DNA of 64,000 bases, taken from contig CAYGVI010000002.1 in the NCBI GenBank assembly GCA_964353335.1, positions 1-64,000 of the forward strand. The letters run 5' to 3'. This document shows positions 49,519 to 57,639 of this stretch, piece after piece. Made by a program: the position numbers and the translations under genes. The notes below the pieces were generated by a model. The model was not told the origin of the DNA and did not search any database. It saw only the letters and a program-made list of their open reading frames with translations. Source of the DNA: JAWAAW01 sp964353335. GTDB lineage: Archaea > Nanobdellota > Nanobdellia > Woesearchaeales > ARS49. How positions within the stretch are numbered: position 1 is the stretch's first letter; every line of letters begins with the position of its first letter.

Positions 49519-49881
49519 TTACAGGTCTGAGTAAATGCTTATTGCAAAATTACGAATTGCCTTTTTGAAAGCAAGAATATCCCCTGCAATATACGCGTCT
49601 TCAACAGGCTTTGCACAAACCGAGAAATACTGTTTTAGAGCGCCTGGCTCAATCCCCCTCAGCATTTTCTTTGTTGTCAGGTAAAGCACGTCAATATCTG
49701 CATGGCTGATATTTTTCCTCTTCAGTGCTGCAGACTTGATATTTTCATCTGTTGCCCTTTGCCCAACTATGTCCTGTATTATTTTTAATGCACCACTCAT
49801 TGAGACTACGTCATCAATCGCCATATTGAATACTACTTGGCAGGTCATAATAAAGCTTGGTGAATTTGCTTCAAAACGCAT
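49519..49881 (-). CDS. Small helical hypothetical protein, 120 aa
   Basis: Function unknown. The protein is helical with a repeated SGALKIIQDIVGQ...SHADIDVLYLTTKKML pattern. ATG 49881 is the first ATG; the open frame begins at an earlier TTG. Its AT-rich promoter (49899-49910, GTTTAAAAAG) is the same short box that reads as the lysS TATA on the other strand, so the two genes may share one bidirectional promoter. Confidence 0.65.
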   Translation of the reverse strand: MRFEANSPSFIMTCQVVFNMAIDDVVSMSGALKIIQDIVGQRATDENIKSAALKRKNISHADIDVLYLTTKKMLRGIEPGALKQYFSVCAKPVEDAYIAGDILAFKKAIRNFAISIYSDL

Positions 49882-49930
49882 CGGCAAATAATGATAACGT
49901 TTAAAAAGCCGCCTTCACACTTATCGCGCC

Positions 49931-51382
49931 ATGCCGACTGAAAAAGAGCTGATTGACGAACGCATCAAGAAGATGCAGGAATTCCAAAAGCTCGGGATTA
50001 ATCCTTATCCTTACAAATACAGCCCAACCCACACTGCGAGGCAGATTCTTGAGATGTACAAGGAAATACCCATAGAGCAGTCCAAGGACAAGGTGTGCGT
50101 CGCAGGAAGGATTGCCTCGATAAGGCGCATGGGCAAAATTACTTTCTGCCACATAAGGGACCACACTGACAAAATACAGCTTTTTCTGAAAGAGGAGACT
50201 CTTGGAAAAGATTATGACAATCTCAAATTATGGGACATTGGAGACTGGGTGGGCGCAGAGGGTGTTGTTTTCAAGACAAAAACAGGAGAGGTTTCTGTGC
50301 TTGTCAGCAAGCCGGAAATGCTCTGCAAGTCATTACGCCCGTTCCCTGAGAAATGGCACGGCCTGAAAGACGTTGAAATCCGCTACAGGCAGCGCTATCT
50401 TGACCTGATAATGAATCCAGAAGTGCGCGAGGTTTTCAGGAAGCGCACAAAAATTATTGACACAATCCGCTCAGTGCTCAACAGCAGGGGATTTATCGAG
50501 GTTGAGACTCCTGTGCTCCAGCCGATTTACGGCGGCGCTGCTGCAAAGCCTTTCAAGACGCATTTGAACACCCTCAATCAGGATGTTTTCCTGCGCATAG
50601 CCTCTGAGCTTTACCTCAAGAAGCTTATTGTCGGAGGGCTTGACAGGGTCTATGAAATCGGAAAGAATTACCGCAATGAGGACATTGACCGCTCGCACAA
50701 TCCTGAGTTCACTTTAATTGAGCTTTATCAGGCATACGCAGACTTCAAGGACATGATGGAGCTCACAGAAGACCTCTATGTCGCTGCAGCAATGGCAATC
50801 CACGGCTCGACAAAGTTCCAGTACCAGGGCAATGAGATTGACGTGAAAAAGCCATGGAAAGTCTACAAAATGGCTGACGCGATTAAGGAGCTTGGCGGAG
50901 TTGATGTTGAGGCTCTTGATGACAAGAGCCTGCTTGCAAAAGTGCCAAGAAGGGAATTATTGCCTCCAAAGCCAACGCGCGGAATAATAATTCAGGCATT
51001 GTTTGAGCAGTTGTGCGAGGAAAAGCTTATCCAGCCTACTTTCATAACACACCATCCGATTGAGACAACGCCATTGTGCAAGCCGTGCAGGGACGGGCAC
51101 AAGGGGCTTGTCGAGCGCTTTGAGCCTTTCATTGCAGGAATGGAAATCGCAAATGCTTATTCAGAGCTTAATGACCCAATACTTCAGAGGCAGCTTCTTG
51201 AGGAGCAGGCAAAAGGCGGCTCTGAATGGGGCAATGCCCTTGACGAGGATTTCATACAGGCAATAGAATACGGAATGCCGCCCACAGGCGGGGTTGGCAT
51301 AGGCATTGACAGGATGATTATGATACTTACAAATGCAGCAAGCATACGGGATGTTTTGTTCTTCCCGTTCATGAAGGTGTGA
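49931..51382 (+). CDS. lysS: Lysyl-tRNA synthetase, class II, 483 aa
   Basis: The domain order is an OB-fold anticodon-binding domain (about 55-150, VCVAGRIASIRRMGKITFCH) and a class II catalytic core with motif 1 (GFIEVETPVLQPIYGGA), motif 2 (YEIGKNYRNEDIDRSHNPEFT) and motif 3 (GVGIGIDRMIMIL). It charges tRNA-Lys. Many archaea use the unrelated class I LysRS, so a class II enzyme suggests a lineage or transfer effect. A TATA box about 25 nt upstream fits a leaderless start. Confidence 0.96.
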   Translation: MPTEKELIDERIKKMQEFQKLGINPYPYKYSPTHTARQILEMYKEIPIEQSKDKVCVAGRIASIRRMGKITFCHIRDHTDKIQLFLKEETLGKDYDNLKLWDIGDWVGAEGVVFKTKTGEVSVLVSKPEMLCKSLRPFPEKWHGLKDVEIRYRQRYLDLIMNPEVREVFRKRTKIIDTIRSVLNSRGFIEVETPVLQPIYGGAAAKPFKTHLNTLNQDVFLRIASELYLKKLIVGGLDRVYEIGKNYRNEDIDRSHNPEFTLIELYQAYADFKDMMELTEDLYVAAAMAIHGSTKFQYQGNEIDVKKPWKVYKMADAIKELGGVDVEALDDKSLLAKVPRRELLPPKPTRGIIIQALFEQLCEEKLIQPTFITHHPIETTPLCKPCRDGHKGLVERFEPFIAGMEIANAYSELNDPILQRQLLEEQAKGGSEWGNALDEDFIQAIEYGMPPTGGVGIGIDRMIMILTNAASIRDVLFFPFMKV

Positions 51383-51383
51383 A

Positions 51384-51725
51384 ATGAAAACAATAATCGG
51401 ATGCAAGGAATACGTGACAATATTCGGCCAGAACAAGGCACGCAAGGTGCTTGCCCGCATTGACACAGGCGCCTCAAAGTGCAGCATTGACACAAACCTT
51501 GCAAAATTGCTCGGGCTTGGTCCTGTTTTGCGGGAAAAAAGGATAAAGTCAGCCCATGGCATTTCAACACGCAGCATTATCCTTGCGAGAATAATGATTG
51601 CAGGAAGGCGTTTCAAGGTCTTTTTCACAATCGCAGACAGGAAGCACATGAAATACTCTGTGCTTGTAGGAAGAAACATACTGAAAAGGGGGTTCCTGGT
51701 TGACTCCTCAAGGAAACTAAGGTGA
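51384..51725 (+). CDS. RimK-associated retropepsin-like protein (PF05618-type), 113 aa
   Basis: The protein carries an aspartic-protease signature near its N-terminus, ARIDTGASKCSID, and a second conserved hydrophobic-Gly block, YSVLVGRNILKRGFLVD, the pattern of the short retropepsin-like proteins that accompany RimK-type ligases. One active-site Asp per chain means it works as a dimer. It starts 1 nt after the lysS stop and is followed immediately by the RimK-like gene, so the pair probably adds and trims a peptide tag. Confidence 0.8.
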   Translation: MKTIIGCKEYVTIFGQNKARKVLARIDTGASKCSIDTNLAKLLGLGPVLREKRIKSAHGISTRSIILARIMIAGRRFKVFFTIADRKHMKYSVLVGRNILKRGFLVDSSRKLR

Positions 51726-51730
51726 TGATT

Positions 51731-52825
51731 ATGCGCGCTGGTGTAATAAGCATGGGAAGCATTTCCTCCAAGTGGACGGCTGATGCGCTCAAAAAGTATT
51801 TTGACGAGGCAGACCTGCTTGACATCAAGGAGTTTGAGGTCAATCTCGGCAAGGAAGGCGGTGTTTTGTACGCGGGAAAGCCGTTAAAGCACTATGACTG
51901 CCTTTACATGAAGGGCTCAGGAAGATATGCCAACCTTTTGCGCTCAATAGCGAGCATGCTCAATGACAAGACCTTTATTCCGATAAGGCCAAGCGCTTTC
52001 ACAACCTGCCACGACAAGCTGCTCACGCACATCGCGCTGCAAAAGGCAAAAGTGCCCCAGCCCCAGACTTACATTGCCTCAACTTCTGTTGCTGCAAAGA
52101 AAATCATCAAGAAAATGACTTATCCGATTGTACTGAAGCTTCCAACAGGCACGCACGGAAAGGGCGTAATGCTTGCAGACAGCTATGAAAGCGCAAGCTC
52201 GATGATAGACGCTCTTGCAGTGCTCAAGCAGCCGTTCCTTTTGCAGGAATACATTGAGACAGACAGCACTGACACGCGCGCTTTTGTCATCGGAGATGAG
52301 GTTGTGGCGTCAATGAAGCGCATCGCAGTCACAGGCGAAAAGCGCGCAAATATCCACGCAGGCGGCCGCGGCGAGGCAACAGAGCTGAGCGCCCAGGCAA
52401 AAAAGACAGCATTGATGGCTGCAAGGGCGCTTGGAGCAGAGATTTGCGGTGTTGACATGCTTGAATCCATCAGGGGTCCCAAGGTTATTGAGGTTAATGT
52501 CTCTCCCGGATTGCAGGGAATCACAAAGGCGACAGGGGTTAATGTTGCTGAAAAGCTTGCAAAGCACCTGTTTGAGCGCACAAAGGAATTCCAGCAGGAG
52601 CTCGGGGCAAAGAGCCACAAGGAAGTCATTCCAGAGATAAAGCCCCACAAGGAAATGAAGGAAATAATTGCAAAGCCGGATTTCCGCGGTGCGAGAATAC
52701 TTCTTCCTGAGCTCGCGACAACAGAGACAAAGCTTACTGAGGATGATGATATCATAATCAAAATGGCAAAGGGAAAGATAGAGATTGACAGGATTGCCAA
52801 GAAAGAAAAGGAAAAGGAGGACTAA
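51731..52825 (+). CDS. RimK-like ATP-grasp ligase, 364 aa
   Basis: This ATP-grasp enzyme forms amide bonds between an amino acid (often Glu) and a protein or small-molecule carboxylate. Visible blocks are YPIVLKLPTGTHGKGVML (ATP-grasp Lys and Gly-rich loop), PFLLQEYIETD, TDTRAFVIGDEVVASMKR and VIEVNVSPGLQG (Mg ligands Glu and Asn). The ~80-residue C-terminal tail is charged and unusual. ATG 51731 is chosen for its GGTGAT site. Coupling with the retropepsin gene suggests opposing roles. Confidence 0.88.
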   Translation: MRAGVISMGSISSKWTADALKKYFDEADLLDIKEFEVNLGKEGGVLYAGKPLKHYDCLYMKGSGRYANLLRSIASMLNDKTFIPIRPSAFTTCHDKLLTHIALQKAKVPQPQTYIASTSVAAKKIIKKMTYPIVLKLPTGTHGKGVMLADSYESASSMIDALAVLKQPFLLQEYIETDSTDTRAFVIGDEVVASMKRIAVTGEKRANIHAGGRGEATELSAQAKKTALMAARALGAEICGVDMLESIRGPKVIEVNVSPGLQGITKATGVNVAEKLAKHLFERTKEFQQELGAKSHKEVIPEIKPHKEMKEIIAKPDFRGARILLPELATTETKLTEDDDIIIKMAKGKIEIDRIAKKEKEKED

Positions 52826-52999
52826 ATGCCAGAAGGATTTTCCAAGTTTATTTCTGTTCTTTTCGGCGCTGTAAGCACAATTTTCGGCTTGTTCAACATT
52901 CCGTCAGCAGTCCTCACAAACAGCTGGGGCAATTTCGTCCTTTACACTGTCCTGATGATAATCGGCATCTGGATTCTCAGCTGGGCTCTCAGGGAGTGA
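52826..52999 (+). CDS. Small membrane protein, 57 aa
   Basis: The frame begins directly at the RimK-like gene's stop codon, after a strong AAGGAGG site. It encodes an amphipathic first part (EGFSKFISVLFGAVSTIFGLF) and a membrane helix (FVLYTVLMIIGIWILSWAL), ending in RE. Two hydrophobic segments in 57 residues suggest a membrane-inserted hairpin. It probably belongs to the lysS-retropepsin-RimK unit. Confidence 0.6.
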   Translation: MPEGFSKFISVLFGAVSTIFGLFNIPSAVLTNSWGNFVLYTVLMIIGIWILSWALRE

Positions 53000-53152
53000 A
53001 TAATATCTGGTTTTGCCGGATGTTTTTCAGAATGTTTCCGGCTTGTTTGGATGATTCTTCTGTTCTTTTAGAAAATATTGCGGTTTTGTCGGCGATAAAC
53101 ACATTAAGAAGCACTGCTTAACAAAAGAATGCCGACGCTTAAACGTTGGTAT

Positions 53153-53272
53153 GCCGGCGTAGGCAAACTTGGTCACGCCAACAGGCTGAGCACCTGTAGC
53201 CCGTAAGGGCTTCTGGGTTCAAAAGCTTTGCGGTTTGTTGGTCCGCAAAGCCTGAAAATCCCAGCGCCGGCG
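53153..53272 (+). tRNA. tRNA-Leu(GAG) with a 35-nt intron in the T loop
   Basis: The folded precursor has a 7-bp acceptor stem (GCCGGCG/CGCCGGC), a short D arm with GG in the loop, an anticodon arm ACAGG-CTGAGCA-CCTGT (anticodon GAG, leucine), a 4-bp variable stem (GCCC-GTAA-GGGC) typical of class II tRNAs, and T stem CTGGG/CCCAG. The T loop is interrupted by an intron at 53224-53258; removing it restores the standard TTCAAAT loop. The discriminator base is G (53272), where archaeal tRNA-Leu normally has A. CCA is not encoded. Mature length is about 85 nt. Confidence 0.88.
53224..53258 (+). other. tRNA intron at position 59/60, bounded by a bulge-helix-bulge motif
   Basis: A canonical BHB is formed: T stem, bulge AAT (53257-53259), 4-bp central helix TTCA/TGAA (53218-53221 with 53253-53256), bulge AAA (53222-53224), then a 9-bp intron stem GCTTTGCGG/CCGCAAAGC. 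Endonuclease cleavage after the second base of each bulge removes 35 nt and leaves TTCAAA joined to T. One extra unpaired C (53252) sits opposite the AAA bulge. Ligation would be done by RtcB, encoded at 29773-31245. Confidence 0.85.
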
Positions 53273-53307
53273 CACATTTTTAAACCCCTTATCCCCAAGC
53301 ACCCTTT

Positions 53308-53988
53308 ATGAAGCTCGGCGTACTCTTCTCAGGCGGAAAGGACAGCACTCTTGCCATGATGAAGGCAATGAAGGAGCACGAGGTAGTCTGCCTTATCACC
53401 CTTGTTTCTGAGAATCCTGAGAGCTTTATGTTCCACACGCCAAACATCCACATTGCAGATTTGCAGGCAGAGGCAATTGGACTTCCTCTTTTGAAGGCTG
53501 AAACAAAAGGGGAAAAGGAAAAAGAGCTTGATGATCTGAAGAACGCGATAGAAGAGGCAAAAAACAAGTTCAGCCTTGACGGAATTGTGACAGGCGCATT
53601 AAAGTCAGTGTATCAGGCGTCAAGGATTCAGAAAATCTGCGATGAGCTCGGGCTTGTTTGCTACAATCCTTTGTGGCAGATGGACCAGATTCAGCTGCTC
53701 AACGAAATAGTTTCGCAAGGTATTGTTGTGATTATCTGCGGCGTTTTCGCAGAGCCGCTTGGAAAAGACCTGCTCGGCAAGCAGATTGACAAAGAAATGA
53801 TACAAAAGCTCGCAAAGGCAGCAGAGACACACAAGATAAACCCTGCAGGTGAGGGCGGCGAGATAGAAACAACAGTGCTTGACGCTCCAATCTTCAAGAA
53901 AAAGATAGCCATAAAGAAGTCCAGCATTGAATACAAGGACTTCGCAGGAATCTATAAGATAGAAGAGGCGGAACTCACGGATAAATAA
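53308..53988 (+). CDS. dph6: Diphthine-ammonia ligase (ATP pyrophosphatase, Dph6 type), 226 aa
   Basis: This PP-loop enzyme carries out the final amidation in diphthamide synthesis on elongation factor 2. The start reads LGVLFSGGKDSTLAMMKA (PP-loop SGGKDS), followed by CLITLVSENPESFMFHTPN, the substrate-binding signature of the MJ0570-related group, and later GIVTGALKSVYQASRI, YNPLWQMDQIQLL and GEGGEIETTVLDAPIF. A TATA box (TTTTTAAAC, about 53277-53285) gives a leaderless start. Confidence 0.9.
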   Translation: MKLGVLFSGGKDSTLAMMKAMKEHEVVCLITLVSENPESFMFHTPNIHIADLQAEAIGLPLLKAETKGEKEKELDDLKNAIEEAKNKFSLDGIVTGALKSVYQASRIQKICDELGLVCYNPLWQMDQIQLLNEIVSQGIVVIICGVFAEPLGKDLLGKQIDKEMIQKLAKAAETHKINPAGEGGEIETTVLDAPIFKKKIAIKKSSIEYKDFAGIYKIEEAELTDK

Positions 53989-54038
53989 TGCAAATATTTT
54001 TATAACAGTGCATTGTTTAATCTGCAAGGTGATTTGCA

Positions 54039-54497
54039 ATGGTACCAATAAACACAACATTCAGAAGGGTCAGGGACGTGGATATGCTTCTTGCAGAGTA
54101 CTTTCCAAAGGGCGCGAGGTCAATAAGCAGGCTTAGGGCGCTTATAGCACAGCGAAAAGAGCTTCTGCTTCCTTCAGGTATTGTGCGTCTTACGCCTAAA
54201 GTCGCAATAACCCAGATTGACACTGTTGCGCTGGCAGGCATTGTTGAGAGCATAACTGATCACACAACAGAGAAGCACGTTGCCCTTATCAAGATTCTAA
54301 ACATGGAAGAGATGTTCTGGACTGCGCTTAAAGAAGCGTTTGCCAAGAACAACATCAAGGAAATAAACCGCTGTATTATCGGGCTGAACAGCATCATTGA
54401 CAATGAGCTGAGGATTATCCCTGCAGATGCCAAATCACAGGTGGCATTTCTCAAAATGACTCCTGTGGAAATGGAAAAGGCAGCAAAGCTGCGCTGA
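54039..54497 (+). CDS. Hypothetical protein, 152 aa
   Basis: Not recognised. A helical, basic protein (VDMLLAEYFPKGARSISRLR near the N-terminus). It starts after a TATA box (TTTTTATAAC, about 53997-54006) and a GGTGAT site. Short tandem-like helical hairpins at about residues 85-150 (EEMFWTALKEAFAKNNIKE, INRCIIGLNSI) suggest a helical-repeat or four-helix bundle. No partner is indicated by context. Confidence 0.65.
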   Translation: MVPINTTFRRVRDVDMLLAEYFPKGARSISRLRALIAQRKELLLPSGIVRLTPKVAITQIDTVALAGIVESITDHTTEKHVALIKILNMEEMFWTALKEAFAKNNIKEINRCIIGLNSIIDNELRIIPADAKSQVAFLKMTPVEMEKAAKLR

Positions 54498-54539
54498 ACC
54501 GAAGCTTTATAAGTTGCTACTTCCTGGTAATTACTTGTT

Positions 54540-55151
54540 ATGGGGCAGGAAAACGAGTTTAGTGTTTTGACTCTGGCGCAAACCAGGCCTGAGCATTTTT
54601 TCCGTGCAATTCTTATTGCTAACCTGCAGTATGTTTTGAGAAAAAACAACACTTCAGAGCTTGTTGAGGAAACTGAGTTCAAGTGTGCCAAAGAGGGCTT
54701 CCCCGAGTATCCGACGCGCGAGGAGGCATTTCATCTGCTTTGGTATCCAAGCCCAGGGGAATCTGATAAGTTGAACCTGCTTGGCGAGGAGTGCCTTGGA
54801 AGGCGCATGACACAGTGCGCTGATTCAATTGATAATGTAATTGATTCGATAAGGAATGGCACAGAATCTTTGAATGGCAAGGGATTTTTTGTTGAAGACC
54901 CGCAAAGCGCGCCAGCGTTCTATAACGCCCTTTGCCAGAAGCTTGGTGCGCGTGTTTCAATCCTCGAAGATGCAGGGCACAGGGTTCTTGTTGACTTTTC
55001 ATCCCGTATTTATTTTGACAAGGGCGTTGTGAAAGTTTACGGCAGGGCAAACCAGCTTATCCAGGCATACCAGACCGGCGAGGGGTATGCAAAGTTCCCA
55101 GTAATCCGCGATGTAAAAACCGCAACCAGAATTCTGCAAAAGCAGGATTAA
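54540..55151 (+). CDS. Hypothetical protein, 203 aa
   Basis: Not recognised. The first half is helical with DTDK-like charged patches; the second half (about 115-200) is strand-rich with ARVSILEDAGHRVLVDFSS and SRIYFDKGVVKVYGRAN, similar in pattern to small alpha/beta binding domains. A TATA box (CTTTATAAG, 54504-54512) about 27 nt before ATG 54540 suggests a leaderless transcript. It converges with srp54, overlapping by 4 nt. Confidence 0.65.
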   Translation: MGQENEFSVLTLAQTRPEHFFRAILIANLQYVLRKNNTSELVEETEFKCAKEGFPEYPTREEAFHLLWYPSPGESDKLNLLGEECLGRRMTQCADSIDNVIDSIRNGTESLNGKGFFVEDPQSAPAFYNALCQKLGARVSILEDAGHRVLVDFSSRIYFDKGVVKVYGRANQLIQAYQTGEGYAKFPVIRDVKTATRILQKQD

Positions 55152-56503
55152 AACTTCATTCCGCCTTTTGCCTTTCCACCGAGTTTTTTCATCAGCTTCT
55201 CAGGCGAGCCTGCACCTTTCAGCATCTTGATGAGCTTCTTGCTCTGCCTGTACTGCTTCAGGAGTTCGCGGATGTCGCTTGTTGATATTCCTGAGCCCTT
55301 TGCAATGCGTTCTATTCTTTTCACGTCGATAATTTCAGGGTCTTCAAGCTCTGCCTTTGTCATTGAGTTCATTGCGTGCTTCCACATCTTCAGCTTGCCT
55401 TCCTGCCCCTGCAATGCCTCTTTTGGCAGCTTTAGCTGGCCCATTCCCGGAATCATTTCCATTACTTTTGCCAATGGGCCCATCTTTGACATTGCCTCCA
55501 TCTGCTGATAAAGGTCAATGAGGTTGAATTCGCCTTTTAGCAATTTTTGCTGCAAATCCTTTGCCTCTTCCTCGGTTATTGCCTCTTTTGCCTTCTCAAG
55601 GAGCATTTCAATGTCTCCCATTCCAAGCAGCCTTCCGACAAATCCCTGCGGGTTGAACTGCTCCAAATCGTCAATCTTTTCTCCGACTCCTATGAACTTG
55701 ACAGGCGCTCCTGTTACTGAGCACGCAGTCAGGGCTCCACCGCCTTTCGCGGTTCCATCCATTTTTGTGACAATAACGCCAGTAATTGCTCCTGCGTCGT
55801 GGAATGCCTTTGCCTGAGCCTGTGCTGCCTGTCCAATGTCTGCTGAGATGACAAGAAGCGATTCGTCTGCTTTTGCAAGGTCATGGACTTGCTTGAGCTC
55901 TTCAATGAGGTCTGAGCTCAGTGCATCGCGGCCTGCAGTGTCAATGATGAGAACATCAAAGTCAGAATATTCCTTTTCAAATTCCTTGTAGATTTTAATC
56001 GGGTCTTTTTCATTGCGCTTGATGAAAGCAGGCACGTGGGCTCCTTTTGCAACCTGCTCCAACTGGTCCATTGCTGCAGGGCGGTGTACGTCCAGCCCCA
56101 AAAGCGCGACTTTCTGCCCCCTTTTTGTGAAATACTTTGCCAGTTTGCCTGCCTGTGTTGTCTTTCCTGAGCCGAAAAGGCCGATAAGCATTATCTTGTT
56201 TGGCTTCTTATCTGCGAGCTTTAATTCCCCTTTTTCTCCGCCAAGGAACCTGACAAGCTCCTCGTAAACAATGTTAATCAGCTGTTCTTTCTTGGTCAAT
56301 CCGTGCGGAGCCTGTTCTTTCAATGCCCTTTCCTTAATCTTCTGTGTAAGCTCAAAGACAAGCTTGACATTGACGTCTGCCTGCAAAAGCGCCCTCTGGA
56401 TGTCCTTGACAAGCTCATTAATCAGTGTCTCGTCGACAAACATTGCCTTGGCTATCTTTGACAATGTGTTCTTAAGAGACTCCCCAAGCTTTTCCAAAAC
56501 CAT
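55148..56503 (-). CDS. srp54: Signal recognition particle protein SRP54, 451 aa
   Basis: This is the SRP GTPase that delivers signal-bearing ribosomes to the membrane. The NG domain has G1 GLFGSGKTTQAGKLAKYF, G3 DTAGRD, TKMDGTAKGGGALT (G4 region) and an N-domain helix bundle; the M domain (about 310-440) ends in a Gly/Met-rich tail (GGKAKGGMKF). Length is normal. Its partner 7S RNA and SRP19 were not seen in this window. Confidence 0.96.
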   Translation of the reverse strand: MVLEKLGESLKNTLSKIAKAMFVDETLINELVKDIQRALLQADVNVKLVFELTQKIKERALKEQAPHGLTKKEQLINIVYEELVRFLGGEKGELKLADKKPNKIMLIGLFGSGKTTQAGKLAKYFTKRGQKVALLGLDVHRPAAMDQLEQVAKGAHVPAFIKRNEKDPIKIYKEFEKEYSDFDVLIIDTAGRDALSSDLIEELKQVHDLAKADESLLVISADIGQAAQAQAKAFHDAGAITGVIVTKMDGTAKGGGALTACSVTGAPVKFIGVGEKIDDLEQFNPQGFVGRLLGMGDIEMLLEKAKEAITEEEAKDLQQKLLKGEFNLIDLYQQMEAMSKMGPLAKVMEMIPGMGQLKLPKEALQGQEGKLKMWKHAMNSMTKAELEDPEIIDVKRIERIAKGSGISTSDIRELLKQYRQSKKLIKMLKGAGSPEKLMKKLGGKAKGGMKF

Positions 56504-56584
56504 ACTCGTGACCAGCTATTGATGGTTTATAAATATATTCTTAATTTTCCGAAGCTTTAAAAGAATAGCCCATTCAATGTTCTT

Positions 56585-56947
56585 ATGCAACGGTCTCTGG
56601 AAATTTTTGCAAAGGAATTATACCACCAGATGCTGACCCATGACGGCGAGCTAAAAGCGCTTAATGAGAGGCTGTATTCATTAACGCTTGTTGAGTCAAT
56701 ATCCCTGAAAAAGGCATGGGCATCAACCCTTAAGCATTTTTATCCTAATGCCACTTGTGAGACTGAGGAAACTGACTTTGGCAATAGTCTGGATGAAGCC
56801 ATGGTTTTTACAATCAGGCAATTTGCCCGCAAGTATGTTCCTGACGCAACAAAGTACTTCTCAGATGTATACAGTGCAGAATTTAGGGACAGAAAGAATG
56901 CGGTTGATGCAATGAACAGCAAATTCAAGCCGCGTGCAAAGTCCTGA
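56585..56947 (+). CDS. Hypothetical protein, 120 aa
   Basis: Not recognised. Mostly helical, with a basic C-terminus. A TATA box (GCTTTAAAAG, about 56554-56563) ends about 22 nt before the ATG. It converges with the membrane-anchored coiled-coil gene, whose 3' end it overlaps by 23 nt. Confidence 0.6.
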   Translation: MQRSLEIFAKELYHQMLTHDGELKALNERLYSLTLVESISLKKAWASTLKHFYPNATCETEETDFGNSLDEAMVFTIRQFARKYVPDATKYFSDVYSAEFRDRKNAVDAMNSKFKPRAKS

Positions 56948-57599
56948 CTTCCTGGATTGCTTCGTCTATCTTTGCGTCGCCCCAGCCGCGCTGAAGCAGC
57001 CTTCTCCTTATTTCTGCAAGGCTTGCTCCCTTGTGCATTGCTTCCCTGATAAAGTCAGTCAGGTGTATCTGGGCGTGCTCCTCAAGGTGTGATTCCCTTT
57101 CAGAGGACTTGTACTGGGCCTTAAGCCAGAACATAAGAACAATTACAACGATAAGAAGGATTGCGTTTGCTATTGACAGCATAATCAGGCTTGTTGGCGG
57201 GATTATTGTCATTGGCTTTTCCAAGGACGGCTTTATCTCGCTGACCTGCTGCTGTATTGTGTCAAGGTTGTCAAAGCTGGATTTGATTGAGCCAAGCTCC
57301 CTGTTGATGTTGCCGAGCTGGCTCGCAACTTCTGCGCGCTGGTTTTCAGAAGCGACCTTCATGTCTGCAACCTGTGAGCCGAATGATTGGATTTGGTTCT
57401 GGAGTGATGTCATCTGCTCCAGTGATACTATTGTGGCTGCCTCCTGCGCTGCTATGTGGACGTTTTCAGTTGGCAGGGAAGTTGAACGCACTATTCCCTG
57501 CGACTGGCCGTAAACTATTGCTCCAGTAGGCACTGAAGAAGCAAATGGAATGACAAAAAGCGCTATTGCAATCGCTATAATCAGCAACCTCTTTTCCAT
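56925..57599 (-). CDS. Membrane protein with external coiled coil and C-terminal helical tail, 224 aa
   Basis: The N-terminal hydrophobic segment (LLIIAIAIALFVIPFAS) is a signal peptide or anchor. Residues about 60-125 form a coiled coil; a second membrane helix (IMLSIANAILLIVVIVLMFWL, about 140-160) follows, then a ~65-residue helical cytosolic tail ending QRGWGDAKIDEAIQEVRT. ATG 57599 is preferred over 57617 because a TATA box (TTTATATA, about 57622-57629) places the transcription start near it. The similarity of the tail to small helical adaptor domains is only visual. Confidence 0.7.
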   Translation of the reverse strand: MEKRLLIIAIAIALFVIPFASSVPTGAIVYGQSQGIVRSTSLPTENVHIAAQEAATIVSLEQMTSLQNQIQSFGSQVADMKVASENQRAEVASQLGNINRELGSIKSSFDNLDTIQQQVSEIKPSLEKPMTIIPPTSLIMLSIANAILLIVVIVLMFWLKAQYKSSERESHLEEHAQIHLTDFIREAMHKGASLAEIRRRLLQRGWGDAKIDEAIQEVRTLHAA

Positions 57600-57639
57600 A
57601 CTGTGAAATGTTGCCATAGTGGTATATAAATCTTACTCT

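Noticed and set aside
51953..51968. A GAGCATGCTC match in the RimK-like gene as a third palindromic element
   Set aside because: It stands alone, with no flanking hairpins or GACATG, and is explained by coding for Ser-Met-Leu.
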